64,000 bases of DNA from JAICMB01 sp963795935 (lineage in GTDB: Bacteria > Acidobacteriota > Terriglobia > Bryobacterales > Bryobacteraceae): assembly GCA_963795935.1 (NCBI GenBank), contig CAWCJO010000004.1:868001-932000 (forward strand), in the 5' to 3' direction. This document shows, one piece after another, positions 29,601 to 38,992 of the stretch (the stretch's first letter is position 1; each line of letters starts with the position of its first letter). The position numbers and the translations under genes were made by a program. Under the pieces are notes generated by a model. It had not been told where the DNA came from. It searched no databases and saw only the letters and a program-made list of their open reading frames with translations.

Positions 29601-31140
29601 ATGAAATCCAGAGCTTGGTTTGCCGTTCCCGCGACCGCCTTTTTGGCGTTGACGCTGCTCGCGCAAAGCTCGTTTACTGGCCGCTGGCTCGCCGCGGCGC
29701 CCACGGCCAACGGCGGCACGCGCGAAACCACGTTCTTTCTGCAGCAGCACGGCGATTCGCTCAGCGGCGCCGTCCTCACCGGCTTCCGCATGCAGAATAT
29801 CTCCGACGGGAAGGTCAACGGCGGCGAGGCAACCTGGGCCGTGGTCACCCGCTCGGGCGATCAGGAGCGCCGGCTGGAATACCGCGCCCGCTATTCCGGG
29901 GACCAGTTGACGGTCACGATGCCGGGCTCGGGCCGGAACGCCGCTCCGCGCGAAGTCGCCGCCAAGAAAATTTCCTCGGACGGCACACCCGTCCATCCCT
30001 TCGCGAATCTGCCCAAGGTTACGCTGCCTGCCGTTCATCCGCTCCCGTACAATGGCTTGGCGCGCACCCCGCCCATGGGCTGGAACAGTTGGAACCAATT
30101 CCATCGCAGCATCGACGACAAGACCGTGCGCGAAATGGCCGATGCCATGGTGTCGAGCGGCATGAGAGACGCCGGCTACGTTTACGTCAACATCGACGAC
30201 ACCTGGGAAGGCGAGCGCGATTCCACGGGCGTTCTGCAACCGAATTCCAAGTTTCCCGACATGAAGGCGCTGGCCGATTACGTCCATTCCAAGGGCCTGA
30301 AGATCGGCATCTACTCCTCGCCGGGTCCCAAGACCTGCGCCGGTTTTGAAGGCAGCTACGCGCACGAAGACAGGACGCCAAGACCTGGGCCGCGTTGGGG
30401 CATCGATTATCTCAAGTACGACTGGTGCAGCGCCTCGGAAATGTTCAAGCCCACCGATATGCAAGCGGTCTATCAGCGCATGGGCGCGGCTTTGCAGGCC
30501 TCCGGCCGCCCCATCGTATTCAGCCTGTGCCAGTACGGTCTGGAGCACGTGGAAACCTGGGGTCCGCAAGTGGGCGGCAATCTGTGGCGCACGACCGGCG
30601 ATATCGGCGACAACTGGCGCAGCATGTCCGACATCGGCTTCAATCGACAGGCGGGGCTTGAGAAATACGCCGCGCCCGGGCCACTGGAACGATCCCGACA
30701 TGCTCGAAGTCGGCAATGGCGGCATGAGCGATACGGAATACCGTACGCACATGAGCCTGTGGTCGATGCTGGCCGCCCCGCTGCTTGCCGGCAACGATCT
30801 GCGGTCCATGAACGCCGGCGACGCGCGATATTCTCTGCAACCGCGAAGTGATCGCCATCGACCAGGACAAGGCGGGCCACGAGGGCTACCGCGTCGCGAA
30901 GGACGGCGACAACGAAGTGTGGGCCAAGCCGCTGGCGGGCGGCGATTGGGCGGTCGGCCTTTTCAACCGCGGCGAATCCACAGGCCAAGGTCAAGGTCAA
31001 TTGGAGCGACCTGAAACTAAGTCGGGAAACACAAGGTCCGCGACCTCTGGCTGCATCAAGATCGCAACGCCGCCGATGGCGGTTTTTCAGCCGAAGTTCC
31101 GGCCCACGGCGTAGTTCTGATCCGCGTCTCCGGAGCGTAA
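29601..31140 (+). pseudogene. GH27 alpha-galactosidase, several frameshifts
   Basis: Starts at 29601 with a signal peptide (VPATAFLALTLLAQS), then an all-beta N-terminal domain of about 110 residues. The GH27 barrel follows: RTPPMGWNSWNQFHRSIDD, YVNIDDTWEGER, the nucleophile Asp in IDYLKYDWCSAS, and the acid/base region in LWRTTGDIGDNW. The frame is upset near 30375 and restored near 30395. It is lost again near 30675 (one extra C, so APGHWNDPDM is split), near 30830, 30985 and 31025, and the natural C-terminus (VLIRVSGA) ends at 31140. With five or more indels the copy is either decayed or badly sequenced. Would remove terminal alpha-galactose from glycans. Confidence 0.85.
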
Positions 31141-31147
31141 GGTCGCG

Positions 31148-31783
31148 CTATGCGCTGCGGCGCTTGCGCAGTGAGAGGAGACACCCGGCAACGAGAGTGG
31201 TGAGCAAGGCCACCGAGGTTGGCTCCGGCACGGTATTTAGCGGCGTGCCCGGTCCAAGAGAGCCGGATTCCGCCGTGTTGCCGTTCAGCCCGATATCAGT
31301 TTCAAAAAAGTACTTACTCGAATTCACAACAAAATCCTTCAGCGCCAAGTTGCCCCCACCCTGCAGCGTCACGTCGAAGCTGAGCTGATTCACTCCGGCG
31401 CTTGCCCCGCTTCCCGGCGTGATGAGAGTATAGTCGAAAGTGCCGAAGGAGGGGCCGCCTGTCGCGTCATTCGTCTTTCCAACGGTAAAATCGGAGCTTG
31501 TCTTGTTGGTTGTGATGTTTGTGATATTGATCAGCGGATCACCGGCGATATTAAAGGCAAAGCCTGGATGATTCTCGCTGCCGTTTCCGGTGTTGACAAA
31601 CGTCTCGCCAGTGCCTAGCGTTACCGTGACCCCCACTTCAGTGGAGCTTATCGACGTCAGGATGATAGTGCCGCAGCACATTTTCTGATCGGTCGTGAAC
31701 TGCAGGCTCATGGTAGCCTTCGCATGCGGGATCAAAACGGCCATGCCCACGATCAGTAACGCGCTCGATACATGTCTAGCCAT
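31148..31783 (-). CDS. PEP-CTERM sorted exported protein
   Basis: 211 residues from ATG at 31783. A signal peptide (SSALLIVGMAVLIPHAKA) is followed by a Ser/Thr/Gly-rich beta-type body without a known domain. The C-terminus is a PEP-CTERM sorting tag: PEPTSVALL, a hydrophobic stretch and RKRR. Exosortase should cut it and attach the protein to the envelope or release it; no exosortase is encoded in this window. Confidence 0.88.
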   Translation of the reverse strand: MARHVSSALLIVGMAVLIPHAKATMSLQFTTDQKMCCGTIILTSISSTEVGVTVTLGTGETFVNTGNGSENHPGFAFNIAGDPLINITNITTNKTSSDFTVGKTNDATGGPSFGTFDYTLITPGSGASAGVNQLSFDVTLQGGGNLALKDFVVNSSKYFFETDIGLNGNTAESGSLGPGTPLNTVPEPTSVALLTTLVAGCLLSLRKRRSA

Positions 31784-31871
31784 CCGTGTCCACCCAACAC
31801 GTTCAGGCCCAAACAAATTCCATTGATATAAAAGGGTTTAGCCGCACGGCTTAGTCGTCCAATTCGGATAT

Positions 31872-32775
31872 TATGCAAAGTAGTTGGAAACGGTTCGGAA
31901 GCAAAGTCTTCGCGCCAGATCACCTGCGTGGTCGCCGTGCTGGCTATCGTGCTCGCGTCTCGGCAGTAATTCCATGATCGCTTGCGGATTCGCCGGGGTA
32001 TTCTTCATTCATGTGGGGACCCGGCCATCGCGCCAACAATTCAGCCTGGCGGTGATGGCCTGGCGCTTGACCCGACCAGGCGCACGCACCGTCGCGGCCC
32101 GCCTGCGCGACGTCTTGACTTGCCGGTATTTTCGCGCGTTGCGGGCATCGTATGGATCCCATTGGCAGGCTGGTTTCCTCCAACCTACGATCTCTGCCTT
32201 TATTCGTTCGATTCCAGCCTCGGCATCGCGCCGGAAGCGGCCGTCGCGGTATGGTTCCGTCACGCTGCCTTGCTGGACGCCGCCGCACCGGTCGTACGGG
32301 CTGGTGCTGATTTTTCCTTCGCTCTACCACGCCTGGAGGATTCGCCGCGCGGGCCATCCCACCTTATGAACGCCTTCGCGGTGACCGGTATCTGCGGCCG
32401 CCGTTTTATACCAGGTATGCCCGGCGGGCGGTCCCCTGTACTGCTTCGGACCGCGAATGTTTCCCGGTCGTCTGCCTCGCGCCGGTGCGTTCTGCGTGCA
32501 AATGTTCCCCGGCGTAACGGTACGACGCCATGCCGTCGCTGCAAATGATGTGGGCGCTGCTGGTCTTGTGGGGCGCCTGGGAGCTCACGCCCTTGGCGCG
32601 CCTGATCGCGTCGAGCTTCGCCGCGCTTACGCTATTTGCCACGCTGGGTTTCGGTGAGCATTATTTGGCCGATCTGATCGTGGGCGTCCCGCTGGCGCTC
32701 GCAACCGAGGGAATCTGCTGCCTGGAGCGTAACCGGAAACTGGATTTGACGGCCACCGCAGCCGCCTTCGACTGA
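31872..32775 (+). pseudogene. Decayed PAP2/Aur1-like membrane phosphatase gene
   Basis: The protein can be followed only by changing frame several times: VWIPLAGWFPPTYDLCLYS FDSSLG (about 32150-32225), LVLIFPSLYHAWRIRRAGHP (about 32300-32365), GGPLYCFGPRMFPGRLP (about 32428-32475), then MPSLQMMWALL through HYLADLIVGVPLAL to the stop at 32775. The PAP2 motif normally reads PSLH and G-x-H-Y-x-x-D. Here the motif-2 His is Gln (PSLQ), so even a repaired protein may be inactive. Probably a lipid or inositol-phosphate transferase relative. Confidence 0.65.
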
Positions 32776-33225
32776 CCCTGGGGTCGCTGGCGCCGGAGTC
32801 TCGATAGAAGTGCCGCCTTCATCGCGGGTAGCGCCGGGAAACGCGTTAACGAAAATGTGCGAAAAAAAAGTCAAATAATCGCAACCATTTACCGAATTCC
32901 GACACTCCCACGGTCGGCAGCCGGCTTGCCCACAGGCTATTCTTTGGTCAAGAGACCGCTGTTCTTTCGTCAGAGACGCGGCTCGCTAAAGCGTGGAAGC
33001 ATCCCGGGCTCCCCTGCGCAATGCCTGAGAGTGACGAATGGCCGCCGCTCCATGAGCTGTCCCGCGCCGTAGCGGGTTAACAAAACGGCCTTGGAGGCCT
33101 CCATAAAGATTTCCGCGTCGCGCGCATTCGATTCGCTCCGCCGGCATCACGCGAACGCGCCAAACTGCCATGATTCCTATCCGGACCACCGCTGCGGGAG
33201 AACCGCGTCCCGCCTTGCTATACTG
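32776..33225. other. Intergenic region before the cobalamin riboswitch
   Basis: 450 bases. A short minus-strand frame around 32980-33170 has some protein-like sense, but no ribosome-binding site or recognisable family. TATACT at 33219-33224 is a possible -10 box for the riboswitch transcript, without a convincing -35. Nothing else can be supported. Confidence 0.4.
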
Positions 33226-33386
33226 CAACAGCAGCGAGGAATGTTCGGGAAGGCGGTGAAAATCCGCCACTGCCCCGCAACTGTAAGCGGCGTTTAACAG
33301 CCGGACCGGTCACTGTCCATTTGGGCGGGAAGGCCGATCCCAAAAAGGCTGCCGCAAGTCAGGAGACCGGTTCTTCGCCGATTGAC
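33226..33386 (+). promoter_or_regulatory. Cobalamin (B12) riboswitch
   Basis: The conserved core is clear: GGTGAAAATCCGCCACTG (about 33254-33272), CCCGCAACTGTAAGCGG (about 33274-33290), and the B12 box AAGTCAGGAGACCGG (about 33356-33370). It lies 27 bases upstream of the BtuB-like start. The aptamer closes just before the Shine-Dalgarno (GGGAGGAG, about 33400-33407) and no intrinsic terminator lies between, so control is probably translational. Ligand-bound RNA should lower expression of the receptor and perhaps the genes after it. Confidence 0.93.
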
Positions 33387-33412
33387 AGCACGTTCTCGAG
33401 GGAGGAGCGTCG

Positions 33413-35614
33413 ATGCGTACACCGGTATTGTTTCTCGCCGCCGTGACGTTGGCGTGCGGAGATTCGAAAGCAGACATCAGCGGGACCGTTCTCGATCCAT
33501 CCGGGCGTCCAATCGAAGGCGCGCGCGTGGAATGCGGTTCCATAACCGTTTACAGCAACAATGAGGGACTGTTCGCCATTTCCGGCGCGCGGGATTGCCT
33601 GGCGACCGTTTCGAAATCCGGGTTCACGGTCGAAACTGCGGAGCTGAACAGCGGAGATCGCGCGCAGGTCGTAATGAAGCTGGCGGGTCCGACGGAAACG
33701 GTCGTTGTAACGGCCACGCGAGCCCAGACCACGCCGGAGCAGGCGGGCGTAGCCGCAAGCGTGATGACCGCGCGCGATTTCGACCTTCGCGACGAACCCA
33801 CCGTGGCCGACGTTCTGCGGGAAATTCCCGGCCTCCAGATTACGAACTACAGCCGCCGGGGCGGCCTCACGGAGGTGTTTACGCGGGGCGCCGACAGTAC
33901 GGGAACGCTGGTGCTGCTGGACGGCGTGCCGCTGAACGATCCGGGAGGGGAAATCAACATGGCCCACCTCGCTACCTCCGAGTTCGACCGCATGGAGGTG
34001 GTGCGCGGTCCGGAAAGCGCGTTGTTCGGAGCCGAAGCGTCCGCCGGAGCGATTCAGCTTTTCACGAAACGCGGCAACGCCGAAGACTTGAAACCGCACA
34101 TCGCGGCATCGTACGAGCGCGGCAACTTCGGCACGGATCGTTGGACCGCGGGCGTCTCGGGCGGCTCGGGCGCGAAGATCGACTATTCGCTTAATGCCGA
34201 GCAGCTTCACACCGCGGGCGAGTACTCGAACGATTTTTATCGCGACACGACCGGGGCGGCGAACATAGGCTATCGCCTTTCCGCGGCAACGCAGCTACGC
34301 GCCGTCTTCAGCATCTATGACGCGCACGTGGGGACTCCGAATCAGGTCGGCTACGGCATCGTCGATTCGGACGCCAACGAGGAGACGCGCGACTCGACGG
34401 TCACCGTGACGGTTGACGATACGAGGACCGCTCATTACTTCCAGCATGCCTGGTTCGGCTACAACCGTTTGCGCGACCGCTTCAACGACGCGATCGCAGA
34501 TTCCTATGACGTCGGCGCATTCGTCCGAACGATCGCGGGCCCGCTGCCGGAGACCTACCTCGTACAAGTGCTCGCGCCGCCCTTTCCGGCGCAGGCGCCC
34601 GCGGGATTGCAGTTTGTCGAGTCGGCGGGAACGCTGTACCCGTTCCCATCCGTTAATCTCACCGGGCGCGATACCGCGGGATACCAGGGGACGTACGCGC
34701 AATCGAACGGAGCGCTGGTGTTCGGCTACGAGTACCAGCATCAGTTTGGGACCATTTCGGACACGCCGGTCGACCGTCGGCATCACGGCCTGTTTCTGAA
34801 CGAGCAGAAAACCATTCGAAAACGGCTGTTCCTGAGCGCGGGTGTCCGTCTGGAGCACAGCTCCGCATTCGGGACTGAATTCGTGCCCCGCGGGGCCGCC
34901 AGTTACCTGTTATTCGGCGAGCACGGCGCGCTTTCGTCCACGTATCTGCGCGTGAGCGCGGGCCGCGGCATCACCGAGCCTACTCTGTACGAGAATTACG
35001 TGACCTCGTCTTATTTCCACGGAAACCCGGCGTTGAAGCCGCAGGTTACGGGGAGCTATGAAGCCGGGATCGCGCAGGAGTGGTTCGGACGCCGCCTGCG
35101 AACTGAAGTCTCGGCCTTCCGCAGCTCGTTTACGGACCTGATCGCGTTCGTGGACACGACCTGGCAAAACATCGAAGCAAGCTGGGCCCGCGGCGTCGAA
35201 ACGTCGGCTGAGGCGCGCTTACCGGCCCATGTTCAGCTCAACGCCAGCTATATGCGCCTGTACACGCGAATCACGAACTCGACTTCTCCGGAATCGACGT
35301 TCACAGGCATTGGTTACGAGCTGGTGCGGAGGCCGCGCAACTCCGGCGCGGTTACGGTTTCGTGGACGCCGCGCCGTTGGTCGCTGATCGCGGGCGCCCG
35401 CCTGGTGGGGGAGCGTCAGGATGCCGATTTCACCTTCGGCGTGAACCGCAATCCCGGGTACGAAAACGTGTACGCCGCCGCTTCCTTCGCGCTCAACAAG
35501 CATCTTGCGCCCACGATAAGAGTGGATAATCTTCTGAATGAGGCTTATGCGGAGGTGCTGGGATATCCCGCGCTGTCGCGGAGCGTTATCGCCGGCCTGC
35601 GGATTAAATGGTGA
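33413..35614 (+). CDS. btuB: BtuB-like TonB-dependent vitamin B12 receptor
   Basis: 733 residues from ATG at 33413 with GGGAGGAG upstream. Signal peptide (TPVLFLAAVTLACGDSKA); then a carboxypeptidase-regulatory-like domain of about 65 residues (ISGTVLDPSGRPIEGARVE); a TonB box-like VVVTATRAQ and plug (EIPGLQI, RGADSTGTLVLLDGVPLND, MEVVRGPESALFGAEASAG); and a 22-strand-type barrel ending in VIAGLRIKW. The cobalamin riboswitch in front gives good support for a corrinoid ligand. The added N-terminal domain distinguishes it from enterobacterial BtuB. Confidence 0.9.
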   Translation: MRTPVLFLAAVTLACGDSKADISGTVLDPSGRPIEGARVECGSITVYSNNEGLFAISGARDCLATVSKSGFTVETAELNSGDRAQVVMKLAGPTETVVVTATRAQTTPEQAGVAASVMTARDFDLRDEPTVADVLREIPGLQITNYSRRGGLTEVFTRGADSTGTLVLLDGVPLNDPGGEINMAHLATSEFDRMEVVRGPESALFGAEASAGAIQLFTKRGNAEDLKPHIAASYERGNFGTDRWTAGVSGGSGAKIDYSLNAEQLHTAGEYSNDFYRDTTGAANIGYRLSAATQLRAVFSIYDAHVGTPNQVGYGIVDSDANEETRDSTVTVTVDDTRTAHYFQHAWFGYNRLRDRFNDAIADSYDVGAFVRTIAGPLPETYLVQVLAPPFPAQAPAGLQFVESAGTLYPFPSVNLTGRDTAGYQGTYAQSNGALVFGYEYQHQFGTISDTPVDRRHHGLFLNEQKTIRKRLFLSAGVRLEHSSAFGTEFVPRGAASYLLFGEHGALSSTYLRVSAGRGITEPTLYENYVTSSYFHGNPALKPQVTGSYEAGIAQEWFGRRLRTEVSAFRSSFTDLIAFVDTTWQNIEASWARGVETSAEARLPAHVQLNASYMRLYTRITNSTSPESTFTGIGYELVRRPRNSGAVTVSWTPRRWSLIAGARLVGERQDADFTFGVNRNPGYENVYAAASFALNKHLAPTIRVDNLLNEAYAEVLGYPALSRSVIAGLRIKW

Positions 35615-35649
35615 GAATTGTCGCGCGGCGATTCAACAAGATTATTGCG

Positions 35650-36246
35650 ATGGGCAATGTCAGAGAGATCGTTTGCCTGGCCAATTCCTGCAAGCGGAAC
35701 GGCAGATGCATTGCCGGGCGGGAAGTGCTCGACAATGGATACGGCGGCTGGATTCGGCCGGTGAGCGCGCGGCCCACGGCAGAGCTGCGGTTTTGGGAAT
35801 ACTGCTACGCGGATAGTACGGGTCCGAAGCTTCTGGACATCGTTGCCGTTCCCTTGCTGCACGCCGAACCGCGCGATCATCAAGCTGAGAATCATCTCAT
35901 CGGCGAGGGACAATGGGTGAAGACGGGCGAGTTCCCGTGGCAGGAAGCTGCAGCAAATTCGCGATCGGCCGGCATCGCTATGGACGAACCGCGACAGCAC
36001 CAGTTCGGGCGTTTACGACTGCTTCAGTCGCAACAGGAGAGCTACCGGGGCAAATTCGAATACCGCGGGGCGCATTACAATTTGAGCGTGACCGATCCGG
36101 TTGCCCGCGACAGGTTTGAGGCAAAGCAAAAAGGCAATTATCCATTGAAAGACATTTACCTTTGCGTCAGTTTGACTGCGCCTTTCGAGGGCGACGGCCG
36201 CTGTCACAAACTGGTAGCGGCGATCGTCCGCGACCCGCCTCTGTAA
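35650..36246 (+). CDS. Dual-OB-domain-like protein
   Basis: 198 residues from ATG at 35650, where the family core begins (EIVCLANSCKRNGRCIAGRE, GGWIRPVS). An earlier ATG at 35608 overlaps the btuB stop and would add 14 residues. The pattern matches, from memory, the 'dual OB-containing' family: two small barrels, with conserved IVCLANS-x-K and WIRPVS near the N-terminus and LKDIYLCVSLTAPFEG at the C-terminus. Such proteins often sit next to DUF488 genes, as here. Function is not known; nucleic-acid binding is inferred from the OB fold. Confidence 0.7.
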   Translation: MGNVREIVCLANSCKRNGRCIAGREVLDNGYGGWIRPVSARPTAELRFWEYCYADSTGPKLLDIVAVPLLHAEPRDHQAENHLIGEGQWVKTGEFPWQEAAANSRSAGIAMDEPRQHQFGRLRLLQSQQESYRGKFEYRGAHYNLSVTDPVARDRFEAKQKGNYPLKDIYLCVSLTAPFEGDGRCHKLVAAIVRDPPL

Positions 36247-36272
36247 GGGCGGCGGAACAGCGGGAAGGAGCC

Positions 36273-36895
36273 ATGCAACACGCCGTTTACACCATCGGGC
36301 ACTCCACGCACCCACGCGAATTCTTCGTAGCCCTGCTGCTGCGGCACGGCATCGGCGCCGTCGGCGACGTAAGATCGAAACCCTACAGCCGCATGCATCC
36401 GCAGTTCAATCGAGAAGAACTGACAAATTATCTCTACGAGGCCGGAATCGCCTACGTTTTTCTCGGGCGTGAATTAGGCGGCCGCGGCGAGGACCGATCG
36501 TGCTACGACAGCGGGAAGGTGCGCTACGAGCGTCTGGCGCAAACGCAACTCTTTCGCGAGGGCTTGCGGCGCGTGCGCGAGGGAACCCGGGATCGTAAAA
36601 TGGCGCTCATGTGCGCGGAAAAGGATCCGCTGGACTGCCACCGCGGTGTTTTAGTGGCGCGCCACTTGCCGCGGATGGATCCGAGGTACAACACATTCAT
36701 GGTGACGGCCAACTCGAGAGCCACGCTGGCGCAGTGAGCCGCTTGCTGCGCCAGCTTAATCTGGATCAACAAGATCTGTTCCGTTCACCCGCCGAAATAC
36801 TCGAAGACGCCTACTACATCCAAGCGGGGCGCATCGCTTACAGCCTGGAGGAATCGGTGGAGGCGGCCGTCGAGGGCGATCAAGCAGCCGAATGA
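36273..36895 (+). CDS. DUF488 protein 1, one frameshift
   Basis: About 207 residues from ATG at 36273, with GGAAGGAG just upstream. The DUF488 core is complete: YTIGHSTHPREFF, VGDVRSKPYSRMHPQFNRE, FLGRELGGR, LMCAEKDPLDCHRGVLVARHL. The frame stops at 36737, but the family's C-terminal part (EVQHIHGDGQLESHA...QDLFRSPAEILEDAYYIQ) continues in another frame to 36895. The span is 623 bases, one short of a multiple of three, so one base is missing near 36665-36675. The stop overlaps the next start (ATGA). Confidence 0.85.
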
Positions 36896-37329
36896 AAATC
36901 TTCACGATAGGGTTTACGAAAAAGCCGGCAGAGGTCTTCTTTGGGGAACTCAAGAATGCGGGCGTAAAGCGGCTCTTCGACGTGCGCTTGAAGAATATCT
37001 CCCAACTCGCTGGATTCTCAAAGAGGGATGATTTGCGCTATTTCGCCAAGGCAATCTGCAATATCGAGTATCTGCACCTTCCCAATCTGGCTCCAACGCA
37101 GGACATTTTAGACGCTTACAAGAAACAGAAAGGGGACTGGCAACTATACGAGCGTCAGTTCCTGGACTTGATGGCGGCCCGCGGCGTTGCCGAGAAATCG
37201 CCCCGCGAGACCTGGGACGGCGCCTGCCTCCTGTGCAGCGAAGAAAAGCCGGAGCATTGCCATCGCCGCTTGGTTGCCGAGTATCTGCAAGAAAAATGGG
37301 GCGGCGTCGAAATTGAGCACCTGCCCTAG
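36892..37329 (+). CDS. DUF488 protein 2
   Basis: 145 residues, intact. Core motifs: FTIGFTKKPAEVFFGELK, LFDVRLKNISQLAGFSK, ACLLCSEEKPEHCHRRLVAEY with the conserved Cys and His residues. It is shorter and diverged from DUF488 protein 1, so it is not a fresh duplicate. Its ATG overlaps the previous stop by four bases, which implies coupled translation and perhaps a heteromer. Function of the family is unknown. Confidence 0.88.
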   Translation: MKIFTIGFTKKPAEVFFGELKNAGVKRLFDVRLKNISQLAGFSKRDDLRYFAKAICNIEYLHLPNLAPTQDILDAYKKQKGDWQLYERQFLDLMAARGVAEKSPRETWDGACLLCSEEKPEHCHRRLVAEYLQEKWGGVEIEHLP

Positions 37330-37334
37330 CTATA

Positions 37335-37340
37335 GCTAGC
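37335..37340 (+). repeat. GCTAGC repeat at the left end of the ISNCY-like element
   Basis: GCTAGC directly outside the inverted repeat; the same hexamer is at 38987-38992. Because it is a palindrome it may be a 6-bp target duplication or the outer part of the inverted repeats. Confidence 0.6.
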
Positions 37341-38986
37341 TACTTTCCGTCGTAAAATGATGGCCTCAACGCCGCGCCAGACGAGATTTGGCGCGCGAAC
37401 TTGGTGTCGAAACATTTACTATCGATCGTGTTTTGGCGATGCCCCACAATAGGGCATGACGCGACGCAAGCAAGCACAACGAATGCTGTGGGAAGGCGTG
37501 GTTGACGAGGATGTCCGGGCTCTGTATGAGCCGTGGATGATCCAAGCCGACCGGTTGCTGGAGGATGAAGAACTGATCGAAGGCGTTTTCGCGGCGCAAG
37601 GAAAACGCCATAAGAATAGTGCGAAGCGGGGCCGTGCACAGACGCCGGCCGAGACGGTGCTGCGGCTGCTGTTGCTAAAGCACATGCGGAACCGGAGCTT
37701 CGACATCCTGGAGCGGGAAGTCCGGGCGAACCTGGTGTACCGGGATTTCGCGCGAATCGGGATGGGAAAGGCGCCGGACGCCAAGACGCTGGCGCGGATC
37801 GCGCCGGCCTTGGTCGGCGATGTAATCGCGGAACTGCATCGGCGGCTGATCGAGATCGCCCGGCAAAGGAGGAGCGGTGCAAGGGCGGCGGATGCGCGTG
37901 GATACGACCGTGGTGGAGACCAACATTCATTACCCCACGGGACTCGAGTCTGCTGGGCGATGGTGCGCGCGCGCTGACGCGAACGATGAAACAGATCGAG
38001 CGGCAGGCGAAAGGCAAATTGCAGCGTCCGATCCGGGATCGGACGCGCAGCGTGAGCAAGCGGGTGATCGCCATCGCCACCGGCGAGCCGGCATAAAGGT
38101 CCGGAAGGAGAACAGAAGCGGAAGAAGCAATATCGGGAGTTGCTGCGCTATAGCCGCCAGATTCTCAACGAGGCCAAACGCGTGGAGGCGGAAGTGGAAG
38201 CGATGCCGGTGAAGAAAAAGAGGGCCTTGCGCGGGCTGCGAGAGAAGTTGTCCACGATGGCGAATCGGGTGCGTCAGGTGGTGAAGCAGACCAAAGCGCG
38301 CGTGTTCGAGGGGACGACCCAACTGCCGGGAAAGATCGTGAGTCTTTTCGAGGCGCACACGGAAATTATTCGCAAGGGTAGGGCCAGCAAGCCTACGGAG
38401 TTCGGCAAGATGGTGCAAGTGCAGGAGGCGGAGAACCAGATCATCACGCACTAGGAGGTGTTCGACGAGCGACCCAGCGATCGCGGACTGCTGCTGGCGG
38501 CGGTGGAAGCGCACCAGAGAAAACTGGGCCGCACGCCGAATTTGGTAACGGCCGATGCAGGGTTTTACGCGCAGGAGCAGGAACGCGCGGTAAAGGAGAA
38601 GGGCGTGAAATGGGTGGCGGTTCCCAACCGCAGTACGCGCAGCCGGGAGCGCAAGAAGCTGGAGCATAGCCGGCGGTTCAAGAAAGCGCAACGATGGAGG
38701 ACGGGCTGCGAAGGGCGAATCAGCGTAATCAAGAGGCGGCATGGTCTGAGCCGTTACCGCTATCGCGGCGCGGACGGGATGAAGCGCTGGGTAGGGCTGG
38801 GGATATTGGCCGACAACCTGATCAATATCGGCGGGGCTCTGGAGGCAAATGCATAGCAAGCAATGCTTCCGCCGCCGCTCGGAGCGGCATGCGGGGGAAC
38901 GCAGGAACGCGTCATCCAAGACCCTACCCAAGTTACGCGGTTAAACCAGCAGCGCGCCAGAAAACGCTATTTTGCGACGGAAAGTA
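37341..38986 (+). mobile_element. Decayed ISNCY-like insertion sequence
   Basis: 1646-bp element with ends TACTTTCCGTCGTAAAAT (left, 37341-37358) and the near-perfect reverse complement (right, 38969-38986; one mismatch). It holds one transposase gene read rightward that is broken. The right end touches the thiG stop codon. The family name is given from the look of the transposase and should be checked. Confidence 0.78.
37456..38856 (+). pseudogene. DDE transposase (ISNCY-like), frameshifted with an internal stop
   Basis: Protein-like sequence runs from 37456 to 38856 through several frames: TVLRLLLLKHMRNRSFDILE, RRMRVDTTVVETNIHYPT, TEIIRKGRASKPTEFGKMV, LVTADAGFYAQEQERA, RWRTGCEGRISVIKRRHGLS. 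Frame changes are needed near 37872, 37945 and 38100. An amber codon at 38453-38455 (within IITH-stop-EVFDERP, where related proteins have Tyr) interrupts the last part. The copy is inactive. Confidence 0.8.
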
Positions 38987-38992
38987 GCTAGC
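38987..38992 (+). repeat. GCTAGC repeat at the right end of the ISNCY-like element
   Basis: Second copy of the hexamer found at 37335-37340. The thiG stop codon (TAG on the minus strand, 38988-38990) lies inside it. Confidence 0.6.

Noticed and set aside
33020..33045. CTGAGA as part of a TPP riboswitch
   Set aside because: The rest of the THI box and the second helper stem are missing, and thiG is not downstream.
38453..38455. In-frame amber codon as a recoded residue in the transposase
   Set aside because: No recoding signal and the same gene has several frameshifts, so a nonsense mutation is simpler.
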